Assembly: GCA_019594305.1 (NCBI GenBank)
Contig: JAFDTZ010000050.1
Span: forward strand, 1-14,202
Source: Thermoplasmata archaeon
GTDB taxonomy: Archaea > Thermoplasmatota > Thermoplasmata > Halarchaeoplasmatales > Halarchaeoplasmataceae
Direction of reading: 5' to 3'
DNA: 14,202 nt
Shown: one piece after another, positions 8,289-14,202 of the stretch
Layout of the letters: each line of letters begins with the position of its first letter
Numbering within the stretch: position 1 is the stretch's first letter
Position numbers and translations under genes: made by a program
Notes under the pieces: model-generated
What the model was told of the DNA's origin: nothing
The model's database searches: none
What the model saw: the letters and a program-made list of their open reading frames with translations, nothing else

Positions 8289-8339
8289 TATTTCAACTCC
8301 GTAATATCTGTTGAGATGCCTCGCCTATAAATGTTTTGG

Positions 8340-8347
8340 TATTTAAA
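8340..8347 (-). promoter_or_regulatory. TATA-like box for the rps12-rps7-EF-2 operon
   Basis: On the minus strand the octamer TTTAAATA lies in the 71-bp gap between hxlB and rps12. A start site about 25-28 nt downstream would fall near 8317, leaving a short leader that contains the GGAG Shine-Dalgarno. The same T-rich stretch (ATTTTTAAAT) could also help end the hxlB transcript. Assigned by sequence pattern and spacing only. Confidence 0.6.
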
Positions 8348-8359
8348 AATAATGGGTAA

Positions 8360-8914
8360 TCACACCAAAATCGGGTGTCTGACCTTCATATCCTTCTCTG
8401 TTTCGCCTAATTCTCCCATGAGAACCGACACAAGTGCGTCTAGAAAAATCATCGCTGAGTTTTCAAAGACCGTTCCCAAAGGGGCAAGGGTTGAATCTTT
8501 ATCATTTCGTAGTGCATCTATTACAAGTAGGATATCTGCGAAATCAGCCAGGGTTGAATTCGGATTCGCCGTGAGGATGATTATCTTTGCCCTTACCTTA
8601 TCTTCCACTATATCAGCGGCCTGTATAGCGGTCTGAGTCTCACCTGTTTTGGAAATGAAGATAACGCAGTCCTTGTCGTTTACGGCGGGTGTAATAGTTT
8701 CCCCGATAAAGAAGGCACTTAATCCTATCTGCATCAGTCGCATTGCAAAGGTACGACCGACCAAGCCGGATCTTCCCGCACCATATACGAATATCTTATC
8801 AGATTTTGTAATAGCTTCAACGGCACATTGTATCTTTTCAAGTTTGTAACTTTTTAAGCAACCTTCGATAGAGCTGCATATATAATCGATCGATTCGGAA
8901 AATCTATCAACCAT
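8360..8914 (-). CDS. hxlB: 6-phospho-3-hexuloisomerase (PHI), SIS domain
   Basis: A sugar isomerase domain protein of 184 residues, the usual PHI length. PHI interconverts D-arabino-hex-3-ulose 6-phosphate and fructose 6-phosphate; in archaea the ribulose monophosphate route, run backwards, can supply pentose phosphates. Evidence is GAGRSG (45-50), FAMRLM, GETITP (71-76), SKTGET (88-93), PLGTVFE and the C-terminal RHPILV; this arrangement matches my recall of the Methanocaldococcus PHI protein. The ATG has a perfect AGGAGG at 8925-8930, 10 nt upstream, inside the preceding gene, and the two reading frames overlap by 8 nt. The partner 3-hexulose-6-phosphate synthase is not in this window. Another SIS sugar isomerase remains possible but less likely. 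Confidence 0.88.
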   Translation of the reverse strand: MVDRFSESIDYICSSIEGCLKSYKLEKIQCAVEAITKSDKIFVYGAGRSGLVGRTFAMRLMQIGLSAFFIGETITPAVNDKDCVIFISKTGETQTAIQAADIVEDKVRAKIIILTANPNSTLADFADILLVIDALRNDKDSTLAPLGTVFENSAMIFLDALVSVLMGELGETEKDMKVRHPILV

Positions 8915-9944
8915 CTCTTAGTTTCCTCCTCAGTTCCTTACCGATCTCCTTTGAGTAATTCCTCTCGAAAATTACCCTCATATACATGGCATCGTGTTCC
9001 TTCAACGGAGAAGTAGAGATGATGGTGAAATCATCTTCGTTATAAACCAAATTTTCAGCTAGAGGTTCGAAGCTGAGCTCACCTCTCTTGATCGGTGTGA
9101 ACCGATATTCGTTTCTCCTCTTTTCGATCCCTGAGAAGTTGATGTAATAATCTCGGCCTGTAATGTTCTTGCACAAATCGAAAATCTCTTGGAAATCATC
9201 GGGGTCTTCTAGGGGGTATTCACCCCTCGCTTTTATATTAGCAAGGTTTAAGATCGGTTGAGTACCCGAGATTTTTTTACATACGCTTAATATATCATCG
9301 AGGCTACCAAAAACATCTTTACCCATCTGGGTCTCCAGACCTATCAGAGGTCCGTCTTCAAAATTTTTATTTATCCAATCCCTTAACTTCCTCATGTTTT
9401 TGATGACTTTATCCCTTACGTCGTCTGTAGTTTCCCCCACCTCCATTAGACCGGGATGAGTGACCACCATATCGGCCCCCAATTCCGCCCCCATCAATGT
9501 ACTATATTTAAATGCTAATTTTGATTTCTTCACCAGGTCTCCTTCAGTATCGGTGAATTTCATGTAGTACGGGGTGTGTAATGTTAGTTTTACGTCAATC
9601 TCCTTACCTATATATCCTATCTTTGAAAACCTGTGAAACTCTTCGGCAACGCCGCCTTTGAGAAAGTGGATCATGTCACCGGGTTCTAGTACCTTGTCAA
9701 GGTCCTCCATGAAAATATTTTTGTATTCGAATCCCCGGTTGACACCTATTATGAGTTTTCCCTTCACATCCCTTGCTTTGAGACCTACTTCATCTTCCAC
9801 ATCTACCGGAGTAGTACGAGCGTTCATTCTGAGAAACTGCACTTCCAGTGCTGTCAGACCAAGTTTATGGACATCACTAACACCGTCTAGAAGCGTTCTG
9901 CCTTTACACGACAAAGGGATACCACTTGGACCAAAACGTATCAT
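8907..9944 (-). CDS. Endonuclease IV-like TIM-barrel protein with incomplete metal centre
   Basis: A protein of 345 residues in the AP endonuclease 2/xylose isomerase-like TIM-barrel superfamily. The archaeal subfamily is recognised by the start IRFGPSGIPLSCKG, ALEVQF, HTPYYM, THPG, LETQ, NFSGIE and LAENL. Placed on endonuclease IV, H123, H163 and E204 keep the first zinc site. The positions expected to hold the other ligands are N233 and N236 (normally Asp, His), N269 (His), Y280 and F282 (Asp, His) and T311 (Glu). Relatives I recall have DFAHIH, HFSGIE, KH.PI and SESP at these places. Spacing along the chain fits endonuclease IV closely. There is also an apparent insertion of about 50 residues (about 42-97). 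Canonical AP endonuclease activity is therefore doubtful. It overlaps hxlB by 8 nt. The ATG is preceded by GGGGGA, about 10 nt upstream. Confidence 0.85.
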   Translation of the reverse strand: MIRFGPSGIPLSCKGRTLLDGVSDVHKLGLTALEVQFLRMNARTTPVDVEDEVGLKARDVKGKLIIGVNRGFEYKNIFMEDLDKVLEPGDMIHFLKGGVAEEFHRFSKIGYIGKEIDVKLTLHTPYYMKFTDTEGDLVKKSKLAFKYSTLMGAELGADMVVTHPGLMEVGETTDDVRDKVIKNMRKLRDWINKNFEDGPLIGLETQMGKDVFGSLDDILSVCKKISGTQPILNLANIKARGEYPLEDPDDFQEIFDLCKNITGRDYYINFSGIEKRRNEYRFTPIKRGELSFEPLAENLVYNEDDFTIISTSPLKEHDAMYMRVIFERNYSKEIGKELRRKLRDG

Positions 9945-10003
9945 CTTTATTTTTCCCCCGAATCATCGGATATGTCCATTTTAAACCACATATTTAGACC
10001 TTT

Positions 10004-10011
10004 TATTTAAA
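10004..10011 (-). promoter_or_regulatory. TATA-like box for the TIM-barrel/hxlB unit
   Basis: On the minus strand TTTAAATA, the same octamer as in front of rps12, is preceded by purine-rich GATAAA. A start about 25-28 nt downstream would fall near 9980, which is where a 10-codon mini-frame begins and about 36 nt before the TIM-barrel ATG. The assignment rests on pattern and spacing. Confidence 0.55.
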
Positions 10012-10049
10012 TTTATCTCCGTATCGTTTTTAATCCTTTAATCTTAACG

Positions 10050-10061
10050 TATTTAAATATA
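10050..10061 (+). promoter_or_regulatory. TATA-like box in the divergent gap 9945-10203
   Basis: The sequence TATTTAAATATA contains TTTAAATA on the plus strand, and its first ten bases are a palindrome, so it could work in either direction. On the plus strand it predicts a start near 10083, giving a leader of about 120 nt before the gene at 10204. A second candidate, TTTATTA at 10172-10178, lies about 29 nt before that ATG and would give a nearly leaderless transcript. Nothing else recognisable lies in this 259-bp gap. Confidence 0.4.
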
Positions 10062-10203
10062 ACTGTCGGTCGAACCTTAGAGAACCATAAATGTGTACAA
10101 TCGTCGGACTATTTTATCTGAAGACAAATCTATACTAAGAACACAAATAACTATTCCGAAAGAGGATTAGGTTTATTAGGGGAGATATGTTAATGAGGGT
10201 TAT

Positions 10204-10623
10204 ATGGACGAAATAGAAATAATCACGAAGAAGAGGAACAGTCTGTTCGTGTTCCCTGAAAAATTTCAGTACAAAGACCTCGCCCCGGTTTTCCCGGAAT
10301 TATTTGATTACTTTATGCGTATATGTGATCAGTACCCTGTAGACAGCGGGGAAGAGTACATGTTGATGTTGATACGGCAAAACATGAGAGATCTAGAGAT
10401 GAATAGGAAACCCATGGGTCACAACCGTGAAGCTAGGTACAGGATGATATTTCCAAAGGATAGGAAGGACGTCCAATTCTTTATCTATCCCCGGATAGCG
10501 GAGGAAGAATCCGAGATCGATGAGATCACCGAAAAGATCAGTAATTTCCTGGACGAGAAGGGTTTAAAGCATGAGATATTCTGGGATCAGATGGAATTTT
10601 TAAAGGAAGAAAAGAAAAAATGA
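10204..10623 (+). CDS. Hypothetical protein, 139 residues
   Basis: I do not recognise this protein. It is soluble, highly charged and acidic overall, with no signal peptide, membrane segment or cysteine-rich motif; its single cysteine lies in the stretch MRICDQYP. The C-terminal part (about 100-139) looks like an alpha helix, a loop and a second helix ending in EEKKK. The ATG is supported by GAGGG about 5 nt upstream and by a TATA-like TTTATTA at leaderless distance. It is transcribed away from the TIM-barrel gene and runs head-on into the helicase gene, 4 nt separating the stops. It lies alone on its strand in this part of the window. Confidence 0.75.
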   Translation: MDEIEIITKKRNSLFVFPEKFQYKDLAPVFPELFDYFMRICDQYPVDSGEEYMLMLIRQNMRDLEMNRKPMGHNREARYRMIFPKDRKDVQFFIYPRIAEEESEIDEITEKISNFLDEKGLKHEIFWDQMEFLKEEKKK

Positions 10624-10645
10624 TCATTCAACGAAAGAATTTTTT
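10615..10645. terminator. Bidirectional T-run terminators between convergent genes
   Basis: Archaeal transcripts commonly end at U-runs. The plus strand has six T at 10640-10645, 17 nt after the stop of the 139-residue gene. The minus strand has TTTTTTCTTTT at 10620-10610, just past the helicase stop. Each signal lies within the coding end of the opposite gene. Inferred from pattern only. Confidence 0.45.
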
Positions 10646-12565
10646 ACTCTCTTCTTCTAGGTTCTCCGCCGGATGGAATTCGAACTCATCTGGCAGCATA
10701 TTCTTATAATGTGGTTGGTTGAACCTTTTATCCATTAGCACTATGAGAGCACGATCGCTCCTGCTTCTTATACAACGTCCGGCGGCTTGAAGTACCCTGT
10801 TCATCGCCGGAAATACCCTGGAATATTCATATCCCCTCTTGCGATCAAATTTTTTGGTATAGTATTCTTCCAGAGCCTTTACGTCAGGTGTAGGAGGTGG
10901 AAAAGGTATACCGGCGATCATCACCGAACATAAAACGTTGTTTTTGTAATCGACACCTTCCGAGAGGCTGCCACCCTGGACGCCCAGAAGAAGGTTCCTA
11001 CCGGATCTATGAAGGCTGCGTATAAGGCCTTCCCTATCCCGTTTGGAGTACCTACGATCTTCAACCATCAATTCCTTGTCGAGATGTATCATCTCCAATC
11101 TATCTACCACACTGTTCATCAAAGAATATGAAGGAAAAAATACGGCCACATTACCCGGTACATTGTTGGCCACATCGGCGATTGAGTTTGCATAGGCCTG
11201 ATACATGGGTATTCCTCTTTGATTGTAAGAGGTGGTGAGATGGTTTACACTCACTATCTTTCTATTTTCTTCGGGAAAGGGGGATTCATAACTACGTATT
11301 TTTGGCTCGGATATACCCAAAAGGTCCGCATACATCTCTCCCGGGTACAGAGTACCACTCATTAGAACGCCGCTGTGTATGCTTCGAAACACCTCGGCTG
11401 TTAACACAGAGGGGTCGAGAAGGCCGACCCTGATGGATACATCCCGATGGTTGAAAACCCTGAACACCTCTTGGCCCTCCATGGACCATGTAGTCAAGAA
11501 TGAGTAAAGGCGTATAGGACCCGATGCCGCCGGATCCTTTTCCAGTATATCACGGGCGGCGTTCTCCAGCTCGGGCATCACATCTTCAAGACTTTCGTAT
11601 CTTCCGAAACCCCCTCTAAGAGCGATCTCTATCTTGTCGTCTATGATATCTTTGTGGATGATCCTATCTTTGCCCTTTATATCGTTGAATTCAAGCGCGA
11701 GTCTTTTGACGAATGCGGCTAGGTCGGGGTTGGCTGGTTCCAGGAGACGAAAGGAATCCCTCAGCAGTTCTATGTCCATGTACTCTTCCATATGACTTCT
11801 TACCCTATCGGGTAGGTTGTGTGCCTCGTCCACTATCAGCATGCAGTTTTCCAATTCCACTTCGAGAATATCCAGTATGCGTTCCCTCATATCGGAGAAC
11901 ATGTAGTTGTAATCGCACACTATAACGTCAGCGTTACGGCCGGCCACAAGGGCTGTCTTGTGTGGGCAAACACGGTATCTTTTGCACATCTCGACTAACT
12001 CGTTTTCATGGAGAGTGTACTTCTCGATCGAATCAACGGCCTTGTTCATCTCCTTGTTGAACAGATTACACTGCCGCTGACCGGTTTCGTTGCAGAACTT
12101 TTCGAAAACCGGGTAAGGCAGGCTCGATTCCTCCCTTGGACACATGTGCTGTTTTGAGATCACATCTATACCTCTTACATGGGATGGCATGTTCTTGATG
12201 GTCTCGATAGCGATATGGTGTTGGGACTGCTTGCTTGTGAGAAAGAATATTTTTTGTTTGTTACGCGCCTTCAATGCGGATGTCAATACCGCTGCGGTCT
12301 TACCTATCCCTGTAGGGGCATGGGCGATCAAAACACCCCTATCCCTAAATGTTCTCTCCGCATCTTCCATGAACTGTTTTTGACCTTTTCTTACTCTCTC
12401 AAAGGGAAAGATTGTTCCTTCCCTGCCTTTGTTGTTAGGAACCGTAGGTCTTTCCGGTTTACCGATACTACCGTGTGATTCGTTGCATCGTTGGCATTTA
12501 CGTGTTTTGGGCGAGATCAAAGCTCCGCATTTTTTGCAGAATAAGTCCATCCGGTGGGTGTACAT
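10628..12565 (-). CDS. Rad3/XPD-like superfamily 2 DNA helicase with N-terminal zinc ribbon
   Basis: An ATP-dependent, probably 5'-3', DNA helicase of 645 residues. Seen in order: a zinc ribbon (C10, C13, C24, C27) like the N-terminal ribbon of TFS/RNA polymerase subunit M; FPFERVRKGQ; Walker A APTGIGKT (83-90); a cysteine-rich insertion where XPD-type enzymes bind a 4Fe-4S cluster (likely C142, C158, C166, C200, with C194 an extra candidate); the DEAH box VDEAH (245-249); and in helicase domain 2 GGSLSEGVDY (motif V) and QAAGRCIRSRSDRA (motif VI). XPD takes part in nucleotide excision repair in eukaryotes; the archaeal role is less settled. The start at M1 or at M6 cannot be decided, as neither has a clear Shine-Dalgarno. 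DinG-like enzymes are the main alternative, but the FeS region and motifs fit Rad3/XPD better. It is a single-gene unit with its own TATA-like box. Confidence 0.92.
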   Translation of the reverse strand: MYTHRMDLFCKKCGALISPKTRKCQRCNESHGSIGKPERPTVPNNKGREGTIFPFERVRKGQKQFMEDAERTFRDRGVLIAHAPTGIGKTAAVLTSALKARNKQKIFFLTSKQSQHHIAIETIKNMPSHVRGIDVISKQHMCPREESSLPYPVFEKFCNETGQRQCNLFNKEMNKAVDSIEKYTLHENELVEMCKRYRVCPHKTALVAGRNADVIVCDYNYMFSDMRERILDILEVELENCMLIVDEAHNLPDRVRSHMEEYMDIELLRDSFRLLEPANPDLAAFVKRLALEFNDIKGKDRIIHKDIIDDKIEIALRGGFGRYESLEDVMPELENAARDILEKDPAASGPIRLYSFLTTWSMEGQEVFRVFNHRDVSIRVGLLDPSVLTAEVFRSIHSGVLMSGTLYPGEMYADLLGISEPKIRSYESPFPEENRKIVSVNHLTTSYNQRGIPMYQAYANSIADVANNVPGNVAVFFPSYSLMNSVVDRLEMIHLDKELMVEDRRYSKRDREGLIRSLHRSGRNLLLGVQGGSLSEGVDYKNNVLCSVMIAGIPFPPPTPDVKALEEYYTKKFDRKRGYEYSRVFPAMNRVLQAAGRCIRSRSDRALIVLMDKRFNQPHYKNMLPDEFEFHPAENLEEESKKFFR

Positions 12566-12620
12566 AGTGATAGGGTTTTAGATTTTTCGTTAAGCACATA
12601 TCGATTTTTGAGCGGAGCGT

Positions 12621-12628
12621 ATAAAAGT
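12621..12628 (-). promoter_or_regulatory. TATA-like box for the helicase gene
   Basis: On the minus strand CTTTTATACG contains a TATA-like core. A start about 27 nt downstream would fall near 12597, leaving a leader of about 32 nt without a clear Shine-Dalgarno. Pattern and spacing only. Confidence 0.45.
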
Positions 12629-12695
12629 GATTAAGTGGGCAGACGGTAGTCCGGTGGCATTTATCACACTTATTGAACGGCAGTGAGATAAGTAG

Positions 12696-12762
12696 ATAAA
12701 AAGGAGGAATTCATTCCTTCACCACTTTTTATGTTTCTGAGTGGAGTTAAGAAACGTAAAAA
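12696..12762. repeat. Two overlapping inverted repeats in the gap 12566-12801
   Basis: One inverted repeat pairs TTTTTATGTTTCT (12726-12738) with AGAAACGTAAAAA (12750-12762): 13 positions with one G-T pair and an 11-nt loop. A second pairs ATAAAAAG (12696-12703) with CTTTTTAT (12725-12732). The segment 12725-12732 is shared, so only one can form at a time. The region lies between the end of the propeller gene and the helicase promoter. Apart from these and the helicase TATA-like box, I see nothing else in this 236-bp gap. Confidence 0.6.
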
Positions 12763-12764
12763 AA
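12758..12764 (-). terminator. U-run terminator candidate for the propeller gene
   Basis: The minus strand has seven consecutive T, about 38 nt after the stop of the propeller gene, within the first arm of the hairpin at 12726-12762. It is the first long T-run downstream of that gene, consistent with archaeal intrinsic termination. Confidence 0.45.
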
Positions 12765-12801
12765 TGATTTTACGGACAATCGATTGAACACTAAAAAGGA
12801 T

Positions 12802-14106
12802 TCAACTATATTTCTCTTTGCGCCACACCCTCGTCGCCACAGTCACGAATAGCAGCGTAGCAACCACCGGCACCGCTATGTTAGCGAACTCCGGTATCGG
12901 CTCGTCGTTGAAGTCCGGGTTCCGCTTGTAGTAGATCTCGTTGTTCCCGTCTCGCATATCGTGCCATACGACGTGCTTCATGTTATCGACAAGAACGATA
13001 CTGGGGCGCCAGGAGTCGTTTGCAGCATCAGTCAGCCTCAAATCGTCGTTCCAGGTGATCCCTCCGTCTATTGACTCTTTGAAATATATCTCCGCATTTT
13101 CTCCATCGTCTATTCGATCAGCCCAAACTATATTGACTTCGTCACCTAGAACGGAAATATCGGGATTTGAGATGACCGGGCTTGGACCGGAAAGTTGCTC
13201 CGCCGCACCCCATGTCACGCCGTTGTCCGTCGAGCGGCGGTAGTAGAGGTAGTAATTCGGTCCGGGCCATACCTCTTCCACCCAAATGACGTGAACGTTG
13301 GAATCGTAGGCTGAAATAGCTTGAGGTCCTTGGTCATCGGAAGAGGTTGCTAATAGGACTTCTTCGCCCCATGTGGCTCCGTTGTCTGTGCTTCTCATAT
13401 AATACACATCGAAAGAACCACTTCGATCATCATACCATGTTAGATGTAAACTTTCACCGTATAATGCTAAACGATGATTGGAAGATCCCCTTGGAGCATA
13501 TGTGAGCCTCACCTCGCCTTCCCATGTCAGGCCACCGTCGAGACTTCGGTTGTAGTACAGTTCGGTGTTCTGCGGGAATGAATCGTCTTTGTGCCTGGCG
13601 TCAACCCACACCACGTGTATGCTCATACCGTCGTCGCTAACGGCTATCTTCGGTCCTTGTGAGTTGTAGCCATCGTTGCTGGAGATCATCCGCTCGGGGA
13701 ACCAGGTGTCACCTCCGTCTTCCGAGCGGCGGTAGAATATCTCCCATGCGGGTGTTTTCCAGTCACCCCAAACGATATGCACGTTGTTATCTGAAAATCC
13801 TACATCCGGCCAACTAGCCATTACCCCACTATCGGAGATTTGAACCGGTGAACTCCATGATCTTCCCGAGTCCGTTGACGATATATGATACACATCTGTG
13901 GTATCACCGCTCCAACCTTCGTAGGTTATATGGAGGGAAGAACCGTAGACATCTATATTCGCCTTATAACCATGTGTAGGGGGATATGTCAAACGTATAT
14001 CTTCGCTCCATCCTTCCGGTGGCTCTGCCGTCCCGACCATCGGTGCGAAGATTCCGACGAACAACATCAACGTCAGGGCTGCCGTGCAGATTATCTTCGT
14101 CCTCAT
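12802..14106 (-). CDS. Secreted Asp-box (BNR/sialidase-fold) beta-propeller protein with PEF-type C-terminus
   Basis: A surface or secreted protein of 434 residues. A signal peptide covers about 1-27 (cleavage probably after GTA). Six Asp-boxes (S-x-D-x-G-x-x-W) lie at 77-84, 128-135, 188-195, 239-246, 292-299 and 345-352, spaced 51-60 residues apart, as expected for a six-bladed propeller of the BNR/sialidase type. I see no FRIP-type motif or sialidase catalytic set, so it should not be called a sialidase. The C-terminus has PEF (405-407), a hydrophobic segment (about 409-425) and a basic tail (RVWRKEK), the layout of PEF-CTERM sorting signals processed by archaeosortase. The ATG has no Shine-Dalgarno, but TTATTAA lies about 28 nt upstream (near 14134), fitting a leaderless mRNA. 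Ligand and role are unknown. Confidence 0.88.
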   Translation of the reverse strand: MRTKIICTAALTLMLFVGIFAPMVGTAEPPEGWSEDIRLTYPPTHGYKANIDVYGSSLHITYEGWSGDTTDVYHISSTDSGRSWSSPVQISDSGVMASWPDVGFSDNNVHIVWGDWKTPAWEIFYRRSEDGGDTWFPERMISSNDGYNSQGPKIAVSDDGMSIHVVWVDARHKDDSFPQNTELYYNRSLDGGLTWEGEVRLTYAPRGSSNHRLALYGESLHLTWYDDRSGSFDVYYMRSTDNGATWGEEVLLATSSDDQGPQAISAYDSNVHVIWVEEVWPGPNYYLYYRRSTDNGVTWGAAEQLSGPSPVISNPDISVLGDEVNIVWADRIDDGENAEIYFKESIDGGITWNDDLRLTDAANDSWRPSIVLVDNMKHVVWHDMRDGNNEIYYKRNPDFNDEPIPEFANIAVPVVATLLFVTVATRVWRKEKYS

Positions 14107-14126
14107 GTTATTACATATACATCTGA

Positions 14127-14140
14127 GGAAGTTAATAACT
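14127..14140 (-). promoter_or_regulatory. TATA-like element before the propeller gene
   Basis: On the minus strand the AT-rich element around GTTATTAACTT is centred about 28 nt before the A of the ATG at 14106. That is the spacing expected if transcription starts at or next to the start codon. Weak match to a TATA box. Confidence 0.35.
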
Positions 14141-14174
14141 CTTGCTATGGCCTTGAGTTATTGCCCTTCATCGT

Positions 14175-14202
14175 GGGGGGGGGGGGGGGGGGGGGGGGGG
14201 GG
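14175..14202. other. Poly-G run at the window end, probable artefact
   Basis: A run of 28 G ends the window. Nothing like it occurs elsewhere in the sequence, and it sits exactly at the edge. It is most simply explained as a no-signal poly-G read tail or an assembly error at a contig end. Confidence 0.85.

Noticed and set aside
8004..8330. 108-codon plus-strand frame across rps12 and its promoter
   Set aside because: It is antisense to a conserved ribosomal protein gene, and its translation shows no recognisable domain.
8360..8914. hxlB product as phosphoheptose isomerase (GmhA)
   Set aside because: Length, PLGTVFE and the RHPILV ending fit the hexuloisomerase group better.
10091..10138. 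Mini-frame starting MCTIVG, reminiscent of class II glutamine amidotransferase N-termini (MCGIVG)
   Set aside because: It stops after 15 residues and nothing homologous follows in any frame; the likeness is chance.
12566..12801. Possible tRNA or other structured RNA gene in the gap
   Set aside because: I found no tRNA-like arms or T-loop consensus; only short AT-rich inverted repeats are present.
12802..14106. Calling the Asp-box protein a sialidase
   Set aside because: Asp-boxes occur in many propellers, and I see neither an FRIP-type motif nor a catalytic residue set.
14175..14202. Poly-G as a G-quadruplex regulator upstream of the propeller gene
   Set aside because: An uninterrupted run exactly at the window edge is far better explained as an artefact.

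Overview
The window looks archaeal and most probably euryarchaeal, perhaps from the broad Thermoplasmata group. It carries archaeal-type uS12, uS7 and EF-2 (with the diphthamide histidine), a short archaeal/eukaryal-type prolyl-tRNA synthetase with a C-terminal zinc site, and a Rad3/XPD-type helicase. TATA-like TTTAAATA boxes precede several genes, and the starts are a mix of Shine-Dalgarno-led and apparently leaderless. The lineage is inferred from gene types, not from any search. The last 28 bases are pure G and are probably a contig-end artefact.

Layout: (1) Plus strand, 25-4291: a 958-residue exported and membrane-anchored protein made of Ig/fibronectin-like modules, with a tandem domain carrying EF-hand-like loops and a RING-like zinc finger on its predicted cytoplasmic tail. 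It overlaps the prolyl-tRNA synthetase gene by 14 nt. (2) Minus strand, 8288-4292: a compact str-type operon, rps12-rps7-EF-2, continuing into a 65-residue two-helix membrane protein and a membrane-tethered DUF192 protein. (3) Minus strand, 9944-8360: a two-gene unit with an 8-nt overlap, encoding an endonuclease IV-like TIM-barrel protein and a 6-phospho-3-hexuloisomerase. (4) Plus strand, 10204-10623: an unrecognised 139-residue protein. (5) Minus strand, 12565-10628: a Rad3/XPD-like helicase with an added N-terminal zinc ribbon. (6) Minus strand, 14106-12802: a secreted six-Asp-box beta-propeller protein with a PEF-type C-terminal sorting signal.

Most of the content is core information processing (translation, DNA repair or transcription helicase) mixed with surface proteins. 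The two best leads are the following. The TIM-barrel protein keeps the three ligands of the first zinc site of endonuclease IV, but every expected ligand of the second and third sites is substituted; it is nevertheless co-translated with a sugar-phosphate isomerase. The surface protein has an eight-ligand C4HC3 finger just inside the membrane. No RNA genes, CRISPR arrays, transposons or integrases were seen. No gene-free stretch exceeds 300 bases; the two largest gaps (9945-10203 and 12566-12801) hold promoter-like and hairpin elements.
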